The notes under the pieces: generated by a model | The model's input: only the letters and a program-made list of their open reading frames with translations | Told to the model about the DNA's origin: nothing | Databases searched by the model: none | Program-made: the position numbers and the translations under genes | NCBI GenBank assembly: GCA_037447655.1 | Contig: JBBHKE010000150.1 | Span: 1-64,000 of the forward strand | DNA length: 64,000 nucleotides | Direction of reading: 5' to 3' | Source: Zygnema cylindricum | Taxonomy: Eukaryota; Streptophyta; Zygnematophyceae; Zygnematales; Zygnemataceae | Shown here: positions 40,828 through 55,098 of the stretch, piece by piece | Numbering within the stretch: the first letter of the stretch is position 1 | How the letters are laid out: the number at the start of each line of letters is the position of its first letter

Positions 40828-41748
40828 GCCCCCACTCTTGTTGTTGTCACTGAACGAGAGAGAAAGTGATGGAGCCAAAGAGTGACATATGTCACTCTCA
40901 ACAAAAGGTTGAGTCTGGCAAGACTCGAACCTCCGACCGGTAGAGCGCAGCGTAGCTGTTAGCTCAAACCAGTCTGTCGTGGAAGTCCGTTAAAATACAT
41001 AGGGTTTGATATCTATTTAAACTTGTGTACGGTCTTTAAACTGATTAACTAAAATATGAACGAAGGAACATACAACTGGTTAAAGTTTAGTGCGGACGTC
41101 ATTTCGCACAAAACAAATGAATCGGACATTTGTTTCGACGACTAAAATTCAATGTAAGATTTAATCCTACGACATACATCGTTGCCAAGATCCTGGAATG
41201 GTCACTTTGGCGTTTATAAACATGGCATGACCTAGCGCCACGTGGAGGGATACCATTTGGTCGTAGGATTTTGGGGGAGCGTACGAACGAGTGAAAAGTT
41301 GACACGCGTCCACTCAGCGGCCTTGTCGTACACATGCCGTACAGAAAGGACTCCGGTCGTAGTACCTTTTTTTACTTTACATTTATGTGATTGGGTCGTA
41401 CATTAGTGGAAAGGGTTTGTGAGTGGGAAATAGGACTTAGCATATTTTTAGACAGTTACCTCTCCCTTGCGAGCTTTGTATAAATTGGCATCTTTGCCAC
41501 CTCATAACTTATCCGCTTATTAGCCGTTTTTAGTGATTCTTTTTGCTACAGGCTCACAGAAGTCTAGGCTGCACAACGGTGCAGCCACACTGTCATTTTG
41601 TCATCTTGATCAGCCATGGTTGTGGCTTGAAGTGGGTTAGTTAAAAGCTATCTAGAGGATTCCTAAATTTTGTAATCCAATGGAGGACACACAATTGCAA
41701 CACGAACGTACACAATGTACATTCGCGTCTTTATTTTGCGGCTTGTTG
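40828..41748 (+). repeat. LTR-like fragment and spacer
   Basis: 40828-40860 is the reverse complement of a word in the 38200-39239 LTR ('gcccccactcttgttgttgtcactg'). A tRNA-like B-box (ggttcgagtct, minus strand, ~40930) and a TATA-like word at 41477 are present. No gene. Confidence 0.4.
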
Positions 41749-43094
41749 TGTTGTTTTTGAAGATTTAGTTTCGTGCGTATGTGAAATTTGATGCGCACGC
41801 GACGTTTCGTGCGTATATATTTACGTTATATACTGTGGAGGTTCGAAAGGATTTGTGGATTGGGGGAGTAAGTGTACGAGCAAAATTAAAGTTACGTGTG
41901 AGTGGCGCGAACAAACATTTGAAAATGTACGGCGGATCGCGAAGCGATCCGATATGAAATATGAATTTAAGGTGACGAAAAAGTACAAATTAAGTGACGC
42001 GAAGAAGCGTACGAAAAATACGGAATACGAAATGGAAATGGACGGCGGATCGCTTCGCGATTCGATTTGAAATATTCGAAGAATTTGAAAAGTACGCCGG
42101 CCATATGAAACATAATGCGACAGACCGCATTTATTAAATGTGACGCCGCCGGTACGGAGCGTCGTATTTGACACGCGACATTTATGACGAAGTACGTGAT
42201 TTCGGTACGGACAAGATTTGTATGGTACGGATTGTTTGACAAGTGATTCGTGGTACACGTGGAAGGCGGATGGCGTCAGCCGATTTTTTAAGGGACCACA
42301 TTGTTTTTATGACACATTATCTAGTGGACCGTACATATGCGATGTTGGTTCACTACGTGGACTTATCGACAAGTGACTAAGCAAGTTGTCACTTATGACG
42401 CGGATTTTTGGATGCGTCGGTGTAAATATTTGAAGCATCAATGCTTTGTCTTATTTGAATTAATGATTTAGTGTTGATTAAAATAGTTATATTTTACGTG
42501 ATTAATGAGGATATCGACACTTTAATTTATGTGTCGTATTTGCAGACAAGTGTACGCTTACGATTGCTTGACTTTCAGGTGTACGCTTACGATTAGTTTT
42601 ATTTAATGACAGTTATGTAATTTACGTTGGTTATTTTGACACTTAGTGATTTGTTAACAGCTCACAAGTGTATATATAGGTTTGAGCTTCATTAGAATAA
42701 TAATCAATGCTGGTTAGTAAAGTGGGGACCGAAGATGTAGTATTTTAGGGTTGTCGATTAGGTCATGCACTTTTGAATGATATAATGATTATACCTTGAT
42801 TATACTCTTGTTTATGTGTGATGCATTTGTTTTTATTATTTATGTTATTTTATATATGTTTGATATGCATTGTTTATGCATTTGTCCTAGGGTTTGTTTA
42901 TGTCGATTATTCCATCAAACCTTAGATATTGTCATAGGGTTTATTTATGTTGATTATTCTATGAAACCCTAAATGTTGTTGTATGTTAAATGGAGGATGC
43001 ATTTCAAATGATTGTTCGTCGACCTATTTTTGCTTAGCTTCTTGCATGATAGTTTGGGTCGCTTCTGCGGTCTATTTTAGACCAAAGAACAACA
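41749..43094 (+). repeat. Left LTR of the non-autonomous element
   Basis: 1,346 bp; includes two GCGAAGC/GCTTCGC hairpins (41933-41951 and 42046-42064). Confidence 0.95.
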
Positions 43095-43981
43095 GGTTAT
43101 GGGCCCACACCCCATCTATCATATGTTAGGTTAAGTCGATGTAGGTTTTTGTCACACGCATTGTAGCGGGTTAATATTGTCCTTGCTGGTTGTATTGCAG
43201 TAATGGTGTCTGTATACCCATGAGATCGGCCTTATCATAGTGTTGGTATGTGCCGAGGTTAATCTTGCATCGCCCCAAGGGTTAACTTAGTGAGAGTGCC
43301 GAAATGTCTACCCTCAATGAAAATGATTAATTATGATAAATGATATTTTATTTTTGGAAAATACATATTCGTTTGATGGAGAGATGTGGAAGGTGGAGAT
43401 TCGACGTTTGGGGGAGAGAGATCCGGAAGGTGGAGTTGTGACATGTGATGGAGAGATCCAAATTTGTGGATCGATGATTGTTGAAAATTGGATTTGTAAT
43501 GTAGATTTTGAGTTGTTGGAAATTTTTGGGAAATGTGATATTATTAGAATTTTTGGGAAAATACTATTTGTTAAGTGTATTTTTAATGGGAAATTTTGGG
43601 ATCAGATTATTAAATGGAAAAGAAAAAGAAAATTTTTTTTTTTTGAAATCTAGATTTGATATGGTTGAGGTATAAATTTTGAGTTGGGATATATTATTAG
43701 TGTGATCGTTTGGTTTTAATTCTTAGTTGATTTGTGACAGAATTGTGAGAAGTAGATTCAGATTTAGATATTGTTGAGAAAAGATAAAATTTTGTTGTAA
43801 TCGGAAAATGAAAATATATATTATGTATTATGAAACTTGGAAGGCATATGAAGGCAGCGGAAGCGATGGTGGAACAAGTGGAAAATTCTGTCGGAGGCAT
43901 TTGGCGGATTCAGATGGAGGTGACAGTGTGACAGCTGATGACGTGGCATAATGGATGCACAAAACTAAATTTTTGGGGGAG

Positions 43982-45327
43982 TGTTGTTTTTGAAGATTTA
44001 GTTTCGTGCGTATGTGAAATTTGATGCGCACGCGACGTTTCGTGCGTATATATTTACGTTATATACTGTGGAGGTTCGAAAGGATTTGTGGATTGGGGGA
44101 GTAAGTGTACGAGCAAAATTAAAGTTACGTGTGAGTGGCGCGAACAAACATTTGAAAATGTACGGCGGATCGCGAAGCGATCCGATATGAAATATGAATT
44201 TAAGGTGACGAAAAAGTACAAATTAAGTGACGCGAAGAAGCGTACGAAAAATACGGAATACGAAATGGAAATGGACGGCGGATCGCTTCGCGATTCGATT
44301 TGAAATATTCGAAGAATTTGAAAAGTACGCCGGCCATATGAAACATAATGCGACAGACCGCATTTATTAAATGTGACGCCGCCGGTACGGAGCGTCGTAT
44401 TTGACACGCGACATTTATGACGAAGTACGTGATTTCGGTACGGACAAGATTTGTATGGTACGGATTGTTTGACAAGTGATTCGTGGTACACGTGGAAGGC
44501 GGATGGCGTCAGCCGATTTTTTAAGGGACCACATTGTTTTTATGACACATTATCTAGTGGACCGTACATATGCGATGTCGGTTCACTACGTGGACTTATC
44601 GACAAGTGACTAAGCAAGTTGTCACTTATGACGCGGATTTTTGGATGCGTCGGTGTAAATATTTGAAGCATCAATATTTTGTCTTATTTGAATTAATGAT
44701 TTAGTGTTGATTAAAATAGTTATATTTTACGTGATTAATGAGGATATCGACACTTTAATTTATGTGTCGTATTTGCAGACAAGTGTACGCTTACGATTGC
44801 TTGACTTTCAGGTGTACGCTTACGATTAGTTTTATTTAATGACAGTTATGTAATTTACGTTGGTTATTTTGACACTTAGTGATTTGTTAACAGCTCACAA
44901 GTGTATATATAGGTTTGAGCTTCATTAGAATAATAATCAATGCTGGTTAGTAAAGTGGGGACCGAAGATGTAGTATTTTAGGGTTGTCGATTAGGTCATG
45001 CACTTTTGAATGATATAATGATTATACCTTGATTATACTCTTGTTTATGTGTGATGCATTTGTTTTTATTATTTATGTTATTTTATATATGTTTGATATG
45101 CATTGTTTATGCATTTGTCCTAGGGTTTGTTTATGTCGATTATTCCATCAAACCTTAGATATTGTCATAGGGTTTATTTATGTTGATTATTCTATGAAAC
45201 CCTAAATGTTGTTGTATGTTAAATGGAGGATGCATTTCAAATGATTGTTCGTCGACCTATTTTTGCTTAGCTTCTTGCATGATAGTTTGGGTCGCTTCTG
45301 CGGTCTATTTTAGACCAAAGAACAACA
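43982..45327 (+). repeat. Right LTR of the non-autonomous element
   Basis: 1,346 bp; differs from the left LTR at about 44579 (c for t) and 44675-44676 (at for gc). Confidence 0.95.
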
Positions 45328-45649
45328 TGTTGTACCAATACTACATTAGACATTTTTCTTTTGGAATCTTTGACGATGTATACCCCTGACGAATTGAGTT
45401 GCAGGCTTGTTGTATCCCAAACGACACGAAGACGTATCAGAATTCATACAGTCGATCTACCGTATTTTCAATAACAAGATTGTTCGGCGACGTTGGAAGA
45501 GTCTGCATGTAAGATGTGGGACATGTACAGCTGATTTCCGTCCTCTTATCATTTATGATAAAACATAAAAGGTACACACTCATAGAGGCTGGTAGGCTAG
45601 TTTCGGGAAAACATCGAATCTGGACGGTCTGAAATAGCCGAATCACGGG

Positions 45650-46385
45650 CAACAGTCACGAAAGACCCGAAAAGTGGCCTAAAGGGTGAACTTCCATTAG
45701 AGGAAAAGTGTGGTTGTTTACAGGATGCCGTTCTATTTTGTACAAATTCCTACCAATATTTTTTTGTCAGACGAAACATGACGAAACATGTCTATTGGAT
45801 GGCTCCAATATTATAGGCGTAAGTATCGACCGTTGGATTTTTCACCTCTTTAGATTCGCGAAGTAATCGCGCGCTTTGTCTAGTTTGAAAGACTCTCCTG
45901 GGCGAGGAGAGTTTTTTCAAACTGGTTGCATACCATTGGTACACGTGAAAACAAAAAAAAAATCCACCACGGACAGGTAATGAGAATCGAACAAGTTGTA
46001 CATGACGTGTGCCTTTTGCCACGGTGTATGAAGGTCGACCAAAATATCTTCGCACGCTTCTTCTAACATCCGCTGACCTTAAAAATTTGCGGCACCTTTT
46101 TGACATTTCGTTTCGAAATTTTGATTTTCAATTTCAAAATTAAAATCTGGTCGCAAAATTTTCGTACAAATTATTAACTACCTCCGCCCGTACAAATATT
46201 ATGTACAAATTTTCACGTTGAAGAATATTTCTAGATTTTAAGAATTTATAAATTAGCCTATGTGGCGCCTATCATAATTAAGAAACGACATAATGAAGGC
46301 GGTGCCAGTAAACATGAGAAATAGACGTATCCGTATGTTTACAGGGACACCCTAACGGAGAACAGGCCTAATGACTCCCTCTTAA
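45650..46385 (-). repeat. Inverted copy of the 8.8-9.5 kb part of the TIR element
   Basis: The reverse complement matches 8790-9500 with many substitutions ('cttccattagaggaaaagtg', 'acgaaacatgacgaaacatg', 'tgtatgaaggtcgacc'). Contains the homologous hairpin at 45880-45925. The outer TIR is not preserved. Confidence 0.75.
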
Positions 46386-46847
46386 GGGAATAATGGAATT
46401 AAACGTTAGGATTATGTAGGTGAATATCGTACCGGCCCGCCTGTACCTCTGGAATCGACCCAATCAGATGTCGCCAAAATTATAGTAGTTAGCTGCAAAA
46501 ATTATGGAGGTACAATACGGGTATGACAATTGTCTCATCTACCCTCAGTTTTTTTGTTGTGGGAAACTAATGGAGAAACCGAAGACAAGTAAAATAATAG
46601 TCGTGGGCGACTCGGTGCTTTGCCCTTTGGTTGCCAAGGGCCTTTCGGTTTTGTACAGTACCATGTATAATTGTTGCATTCACACTATAAATAGATGATG
46701 AATGAGATGAGGAAACTAATGTTTTTTTTTGTTTGGACGTGAATCGCCCTTGACATCAACTTACGTCAACAAAAATGTCGCGATGTGGTTCATCTTGCTG
46801 TACGATTAAGCGCCGATGACTCAAATCCGTCCGTACCAAACCATCCT

Positions 46848-47130
46848 TGACGTCGTCGGCCGCGGGTCAAGTGTCTTGATCACTTTGTCGTCGTCGCTGT
46901 ACTATAGGGTAGCGGTTTCAAAGCGTCTTGTCAAGCGTACAAAGAATCTATCGTTGTTGTTACTGTGATATCGTTTAAATTACTTGGTACGGCTTACTCG
47001 CATCAACGACATCCTGGTACCTGTCGTGGCCACCTTGACGTCGTCGGCTACGGGTCAACTGTCGTGATCTGTACTGCATTGAAGCGGTTTCGAACCGTCC
47101 TATCAAGCATACAAAGAATCTAAGTTCATA
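46848..47130. repeat. Two-copy tandem repeat (~185 bp period)
   Basis: 46848-46952 and 47037-47130 share 'gacgtcgtcggc', 'cgggtcaa', 'agcggtttc' and 'acaaagaatcta'. Function unknown. Confidence 0.6.
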
Positions 47131-47544
47131 AAATTTTTTTGTATAGAGATTACCATTACCTCCCATCTTTTTTTTCCATTTTATTTGATCATGTTCCTCG
47201 TCTATTTTTGATTTTCTTTATACTTTACAAATTGTCACTCATTCCATTTATTTGCGAAGGCTTGAAATATTCCGTAACAGGTTTTGTACATATTAAATCA
47301 TTAATAGTGGTTTGTGTGAAGTTTATCTAATGTTTCTTTTGTTTTTGTTTAATGTATGTTTTTTGTTTTACTTTTTAAACAAATCTTATTTTGTTTCTCT
47401 ATTTCCTTATTTTTACATGTTTGGGAAACTTTGTATTAAAATCATATTGTTTTGTTTTTTCATTTGTTTATTAATGTTTATTTATTTTTTGTTATTCAAG
47501 TGTAATTGTTTTTTTTTTTTGACTTTTGGGAGTTCTATTTTAGG

Positions 47545-47942
47545 TAAGCTTATTATAGCACGAATTCCTCTTTTGCGATTAAATGTTACTAGTGATGGGA
47601 ATTGTTTTTTCGTGCTCTTTCCCTATAATGGTTTGGCTCTGAGTATAAATATTATTATGTAAAAAATGTAGTGTTAGTTATTTATTTTGTCACAAGGATG
47701 AGCATGCTATTTTTATTAGTTGTGAACATTGTATTCAATTTATAGACTTTAATCATTATCAAACCTATATGTATGTTGATAAAGTTTGGGGCAGTTGTGG
47801 TGAAGTTCGTGTTGCTGCAATAATTTTTGATAATGTTTTTCTTATTTGGAATGCTAATTTTTCTAGAGCATTGTCTACTCCTAGTGAAAGATGCGCTGAT
47901 GATGATGACTTTGATGATGATGGTGATGATGTTATGCTGTGA
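47545..47942 (+). pseudogene. Broken OTU-type cysteine protease domain
   Basis: The frame reads IPLLRLNVTSDGNCFF; the DGNC motif (codons 47594-47605) is the catalytic core of OTU deubiquitinases. A 1-nt loss in the following T-run moves the continuation (RALS..WFGSEYKYYYVKN) to another frame with one stop. A second shift brings in YQTYMYVDKVWGSCGEVRVA and AIIFDNVFLIWN, matching the OTU pattern of a WG then E and a hydrophobic strand. It ends in an acidic run (CADDDDFDDDGDD) and TGA at 47942. The catalytic His region is not seen. Possibly cargo of a transposon or a degraded host gene. Confidence 0.65.
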
Positions 47943-50208
<2,266 letters not shown>

Positions 50209-52105
50209 TGTTGTTCTAGAACCAGGGCTCCAGTAGGAGGACCAGCAGTAGTAGTGGAAGTACACATGGAAAACAGCAGAAGCTATCAAGCACCTACATA
50301 ACAACCAGCTTTCAATTTACACAAAATATGACAAAAATTGCCAATATGCCTCAATTTTTTCACAATGATACACAACAAAGTAAAATGAAAATTCCCAAAA
50401 TTGCAGCCCAAATGACCTAGTAAACCATAAGATATGATGTCTGGAAGTTTCCCAAAAACTGCCCTTAGAAAATCATATTCCCAAAACTGGATACTACAAA
50501 ATTGGCTAAGTCCTAAGTTATATGTTGTTCTGTGGATACTACACCCATTGAAGATGAAGATGATGCAGGAGTAGTTAAAACAGAGTTAAAACATTCAAGA
50601 AGCTCTCACAAATGATCAGAAAAACATACAACTTTGGAACACAGCCTAAGACAATTTAGGCAACCAAATGGCCTACAAATGTGCCACATTGTAGAGAATA
50701 CAAAAAGGAACACAAATAGAAAGTTACATTGAAATCTTCAAACAGATCTGAGAAATACTCTTAATCAAAGATATCAAAATGCTAAAGCATAATTTGATAC
50801 AACAAGTTCCTAACTTCTGAAATGGTTAAGTCCTACTCTTATACCTAAAGATCTAACCTTCGGCTATAGCCAATCACTAACCTACTTAAGGTAAGAAGGC
50901 ATATCAGCCATGCATCCATAATATCTACCTGAGCTAAGGAGGATATCTGAATATGTCAAGGTATGTCATACAGAATGAATCTGAACTGAGTGCTTAATCA
51001 AACAAAAAAACACGCCTATGTACAAAACATGGATATGTTACGTCACACCGTAATCTACAAAACACGTCGGATAATCATAGACGTGGTCACAGTTAATCAG
51101 CAATTGTCTGTAGCAAATCTTCGCCGTCCATCTTTTAGAAGTTTCATCCAAGATGAAACTTTGTAAGACACCTCGGTCTTCCAATGAATCTGAGTCGTAG
51201 AATCGAGTCTATAGGAGTGTCTCATCTCAGTTTACTGAAGCGTGTCCCACTAATGTGATACACAGTGTACACTCTCGCTATTCACTGTCACACTAATTTT
51301 GGTACATAATGAACCAGGCTTCCACAAAATATACAAAGTACCCAGAAGACACTCCCCTCACATAGAAGGCTTAGTGAGGACTAAAGCTTTCAAAACAACA
51401 TTATATACTCAGAGTGTGTATCTTTTAGTCTACACTAATTTAAATAACTGTTACTGCGGTTATAACCCTGACTAACGACAAAGTGTACTACCTGTACGTT
51501 ACTGTACCGTAGTACCTCAAAAATCCTAATTACTATTTTCCAAAAACCTAATTAATAGAACACTATTTTTTATTACACTAAACTACAAAACAATGTTTAT
51601 TCAGATATTTTTTGATATCGAACCGTACACAAAACGTTCCAGATGCTTAGTCAGCGGTTGTCGCTAAAGTCCAGCTGACTATGGTCGTGTAGTACGAAGC
51701 ACCTGAGTGTTTCGTCACTTGTGGTCCCACGTGAATCATGCTTTTGGTCCCTTATGAATCACGCTTGTGGTCATAGTGAATCGCGTCCGTTGGAACAAAT
51801 TCAATTGACGATGGTACGGTCTAACCGTACCATATTTTTCCGGAATACGCGGTTCAGATTCAGTTCGTTCGATCCTCTGAATCCAATCATCAACTGCGTG
51901 ACGCGTGAGGCTGACTGTCGGCGCCACTTTGTAAAACTTGCATACGTTCTCTTGCCGACACGTGTCCTTGTAAAAGTACAATATACTTTATTGTATTTTT
52001 GCTACTGTAACACTAATTAGGGTAAGTATTACAGAAGACTACTTAGAAAATAGTCTAAGTTATTTTAGCCCTATCTACTGAAATAAAGATTTCTAAATTT
52101 CTACA
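50209..52105 (-). repeat. 3' LTR of the Copia element, interrupted
   Basis: Matches 57303-58690 except for the 878-bp solo LTR at 50523-51400. Confidence 0.85.
50523..51400 (-). mobile_element. Solo LTR nested in the 3' LTR
   Basis: Runs TGTTGTTCTG to CAAAACAACA with 5-bp target duplications TTATA at 50518-50522 and 51401-51405. The uninterrupted site is seen in the sister LTR at ~57612 ('aagttatatgctcac'). In minus orientation its end AGAACAACA matches the other LTRs here, so it is probably another Copia LTR left by LTR-LTR recombination. Confidence 0.9.
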
Positions 52106-52128
52106 CTCCCGTAAATCTTTAGAGTCAG

Positions 52129-54027
52129 TTACTCACTTAGTCTAATAGCGTCTCTGCAAATGTATAACTTAACAACAGAAAGGGCTTTTGTTAACATGTC
52201 AGCCACTATCTTCTCGTTCGGTAAATAATACAATTTAACGACTTTTGCAAGTAATTTTTCTCTAAAAAAGTGAAGTCCAACATCCATGTGTTTGCTCTTA
52301 AAGTGATGGTTGGGGTTAGAGGCAATTGCAATGGCTGCTTGGTTATCACAACAGAAAGCGTGAGGACCAGTTTGCATATACCCAAGTTCTTGTAAAATCG
52401 ACTTGACCCATAGGAGCTCTTTGAGGGCGGGAGCTACAGCCATATATTCTCACTCCATTGTGGATTCAGCAGTAACCTTCTATAATTTGCTACTCCAACA
52501 GCAAGTTCCATCTCCAATCTTCAAAAGAAAGGCAGCTTTCCATGTTTCCAGATTTCCAGCTTCGCATGTCTCTTTAGCTAGCATCGCTCCACGTCTGCAT
52601 TTTCACCTTTCCTCCTCCGAATACAAGCTTAAGATTTCGAGTACCTGCAAGATATCTCAGCACCCTTTTTGCTTTTTCCCAGTCTGTCTTTTTAGGATTT
52701 TGTAGACTTATACTTAAGATTCCCACAGCTGGGTCTCGTACAGTTCATAAAATATATAAGACTTTTGACTACCTGTCTATATGGCTTTAAAGCCATAAAC
52801 TCTTCCTCCGCTGTCTCTAGACTCTCGAAAACCATTATGACTGAGTCTAGATCAATTCCTTCCAATTTTTGCGTGAATTCCATGGGAGTTACAAATCCCT
52901 TTACATCTTTCATTTGAAAATTTTCAGCATGTTACATATTGTTTCTTTGTGAGTCAACATAATCAGTCTTTTGTTTCTATCTCTTTCTACTTGTTTTCCT
53001 AAGATATACTTGGCCTCTTTGAGGTCCTTCATCTCGAACCTAGACCTTAAAGTCGCTTTAATGCGGTTTGCTTAATAATAATAAGTCATCCACATATACA
53101 ACAATGTATAGTATCCCATCATCCCCTTGTGAGACATATACAGATTGATCTGAGCTAATTCTCTCAAAACCTAGGCCAATCAAAAGCTCATCTAACTTCA
53201 AATTCCACTGACGTGGGGCTTGTTTTAGCCCATACAAAGATTTCATCAATTTTCACACTAATTCGTCCTTTATCTTTTCAACATACATTTTGGGTTGTTC
53301 CATATAAATGGCTTATTCTAACTCTCCATGCAAGAAGGCTGTTCTAACATCCATTTGATGTATTTCCATATTATCTATAGCCGCTAGACTTAGCAAAATT
53401 CTGACTGTGGGAAATGTAACAATTGGAGAGAATGTTTCTTTCATAGCCAATACCTTCTTTTTGATTGTACCATTTTGCCCCTAATCTCGCCTTATACCTT
53501 TCGATGGTGTTGTGCGGGTTCAGCTTCACCTTGAATACCCATTTGCTGCCAATGGCTTTTCTGTTTGGAGGAAGATCCACCAGCTCCCAAGTCTATGCCT
53601 CCATAATAGATTTCATTTCATCGTTTGCTGCCTTGATCCACTGGTTTCTCTCAGATGATGAGAAGGCCTCCTGGATCGTTAGAGGCTCCCTTGTAGCTGC
53701 AGAAAAAACAAAATGAGAGCTTGCTTGTAGACGACTGCTAGATCTTTTTCCCCTCAGAAAGTTTGAGACTAAAATTGTCTGCAACCTCTGATTTTTCTGT
53801 TTTGTTTGAACCGTAACTTGAGCTGGTACTGAGTGTGTAACAGTTCTTTCCGCTTGAGGTGTATCTTTTGGTGAAGCATCATGTGAAGGCACCAGAGGAA
53901 CTGAAAGAAAAGGTGTCCCACTTGCCGGTGGAAAGTAGACTCGCTGCGTATGGTGAAAAATGACATATTCGTGCATTTTTTTTGCCGGTTGATCTGGCAC
54001 TTTAAAAAGGTCAACCGAATCGTGTTT
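52129..54027 (-). pseudogene. Copia RT / RNase H region (damaged)
   Basis: Minus strand. 54027-53593 is the linker with EPLTIQEAFSSSERNQW. 53580-53371 has NRKAIGSKWVFKVKLNPHNT (RT start). 53249-53058 has LYGLKQAPRQWNLKLDELL and the catalytic YVDDLLLLS. 52913-52692 has PYRQVVKSLIYFMNCTRP. 52443-52129 has the RNase H end CCDNQAAIAIASNPNHHFKS and VADMLTKAL. Frameshifts and stops separate the blocks. Confidence 0.85.
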
Positions 54028-55098
54028 TGTAACTCTGAGACCTCCATATGTCCTCAAAATGGAAAGCTTGCAAGAAGCCTGTAGGATAACCCTGACTCCT
54101 TTGTGTTTCAACAAGATTTACTACCACCGTGGCAGACAAAAAAATTGACCACCTCCACAATTGTGAAAGCAAGACTCCCTTGAGTTGATAGCAAAAAGAA
54201 TCTCTGAATTTTCTCCCCTGAGCAGTAGGTTATGGAGAGTCAAAGTTGACCTTTTTATACAGAAGCTCTATGGGAGAGAGGGTCCTATCTAGCAAATTTT
54301 TCTAAGTCCTATCTCTCTCTAAAACTCTATCTACTAATGTACGGCACCAATTATATTGCACTTCCGTACACAAAAGTACAGCTGCCGGTGTACTTTATGT
54401 ACGGATATTGTATGACATGGCCTAAATGTCGCCACGTGTTATATCCGGATTCACTTCCTTAATCCCCGGAGATGCCGCGATCCAATGTCATTTTGCCACG
54501 TGTCATCCGATGTGGCGATGACCAAAAAACGTCGAAATCGTCTTCCGCGATCTTGGCATTCATTCCGGCCGTCCAATTAACTGCAGATTTAATCGTAGCT
54601 GTAATAAATACGTGCGCGGTATTCGTTTCGTTATTGAAACAAATGCGCGGTACTTGTTTATTGTTTGTACTTTAATCCGTACTTTTACATAACTGAACCT
54701 ATGTATCCTGTAAATAGTTTCCGATAAATGAATTTGTCAACGTAAAAATGTTTATCTAATTATCAAACACTATATAGTCTAACACTAGTCATAGACTAAA
54801 TGGATATGGCTACCGGCTACTAGCGGCTCAAACTGCCGATAGATACCAATATCAAATCTGGGGTCCGACAGCTTTACTTTTAGTAAATCAAACTAATTTA
54901 CTACCGTAAATCAACTAATCTACTACCCGTAAATATTAGGATAACATAGACAGCCATGGCTCTAGCTTCCTCTTCGACTTTCAGTGACAGCAACAAGTGT
55001 GGGAGTTGGAGAGAGAAGTTAGAGGCAGACTACCTTGGCTTCTTTTCTGCATTTTATTTTAGACCTAGAAAATACTAAAAGAACCATCAATTTCTACA
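54028..55098 (-). mobile_element. Solo LTR nested between integrase and RT
   Basis: 1,071 bp, homologous to the LTR at 59952-61004. Runs TGTAACTCTGAGACC to TTTCTACA on the plus strand. Flanks TGTTT (54023-54027) and TGTTC (55099-55103) agree at 4 of 5 bases as a target duplication. The host reading frame continues in register from one flank to the other, which supports the boundaries. Confidence 0.8.

Larger units (their letters stand above)
41749..45327 (+). mobile_element. Complete non-autonomous LTR retrotransposon (3,579 bp)
   Basis: Two 1,346-bp LTRs (41749-43094, 43982-45327) run TGTTGT...ACAACA with only about three differences. The 5-bp target duplication TGTTG is at 41744-41748 and 45328-45332. 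The primer-binding site GGTTATGGGCCCAC starts directly after the left LTR and matches the anticodon arm of plant initiator tRNA-Met over 14 nt. The polypurine tract ttttgggggag precedes the right LTR. The 887-bp interior has no gag or pol. An open frame at 43333-43653 matches nothing known. It must depend on a helper; the primer type points to a Copia helper. Confidence 0.95.

Noticed and set aside
41821-42258. 145-codon minus ORF repeated at 44054-44491
   Set aside because: Lies in the LTR of a non-coding element; no motif, repeated only because the LTR is.
43333-43653. 106-codon ORF inside the non-autonomous element
   Set aside because: No gag or pol similarity and weakly biased composition; not called as a gene.
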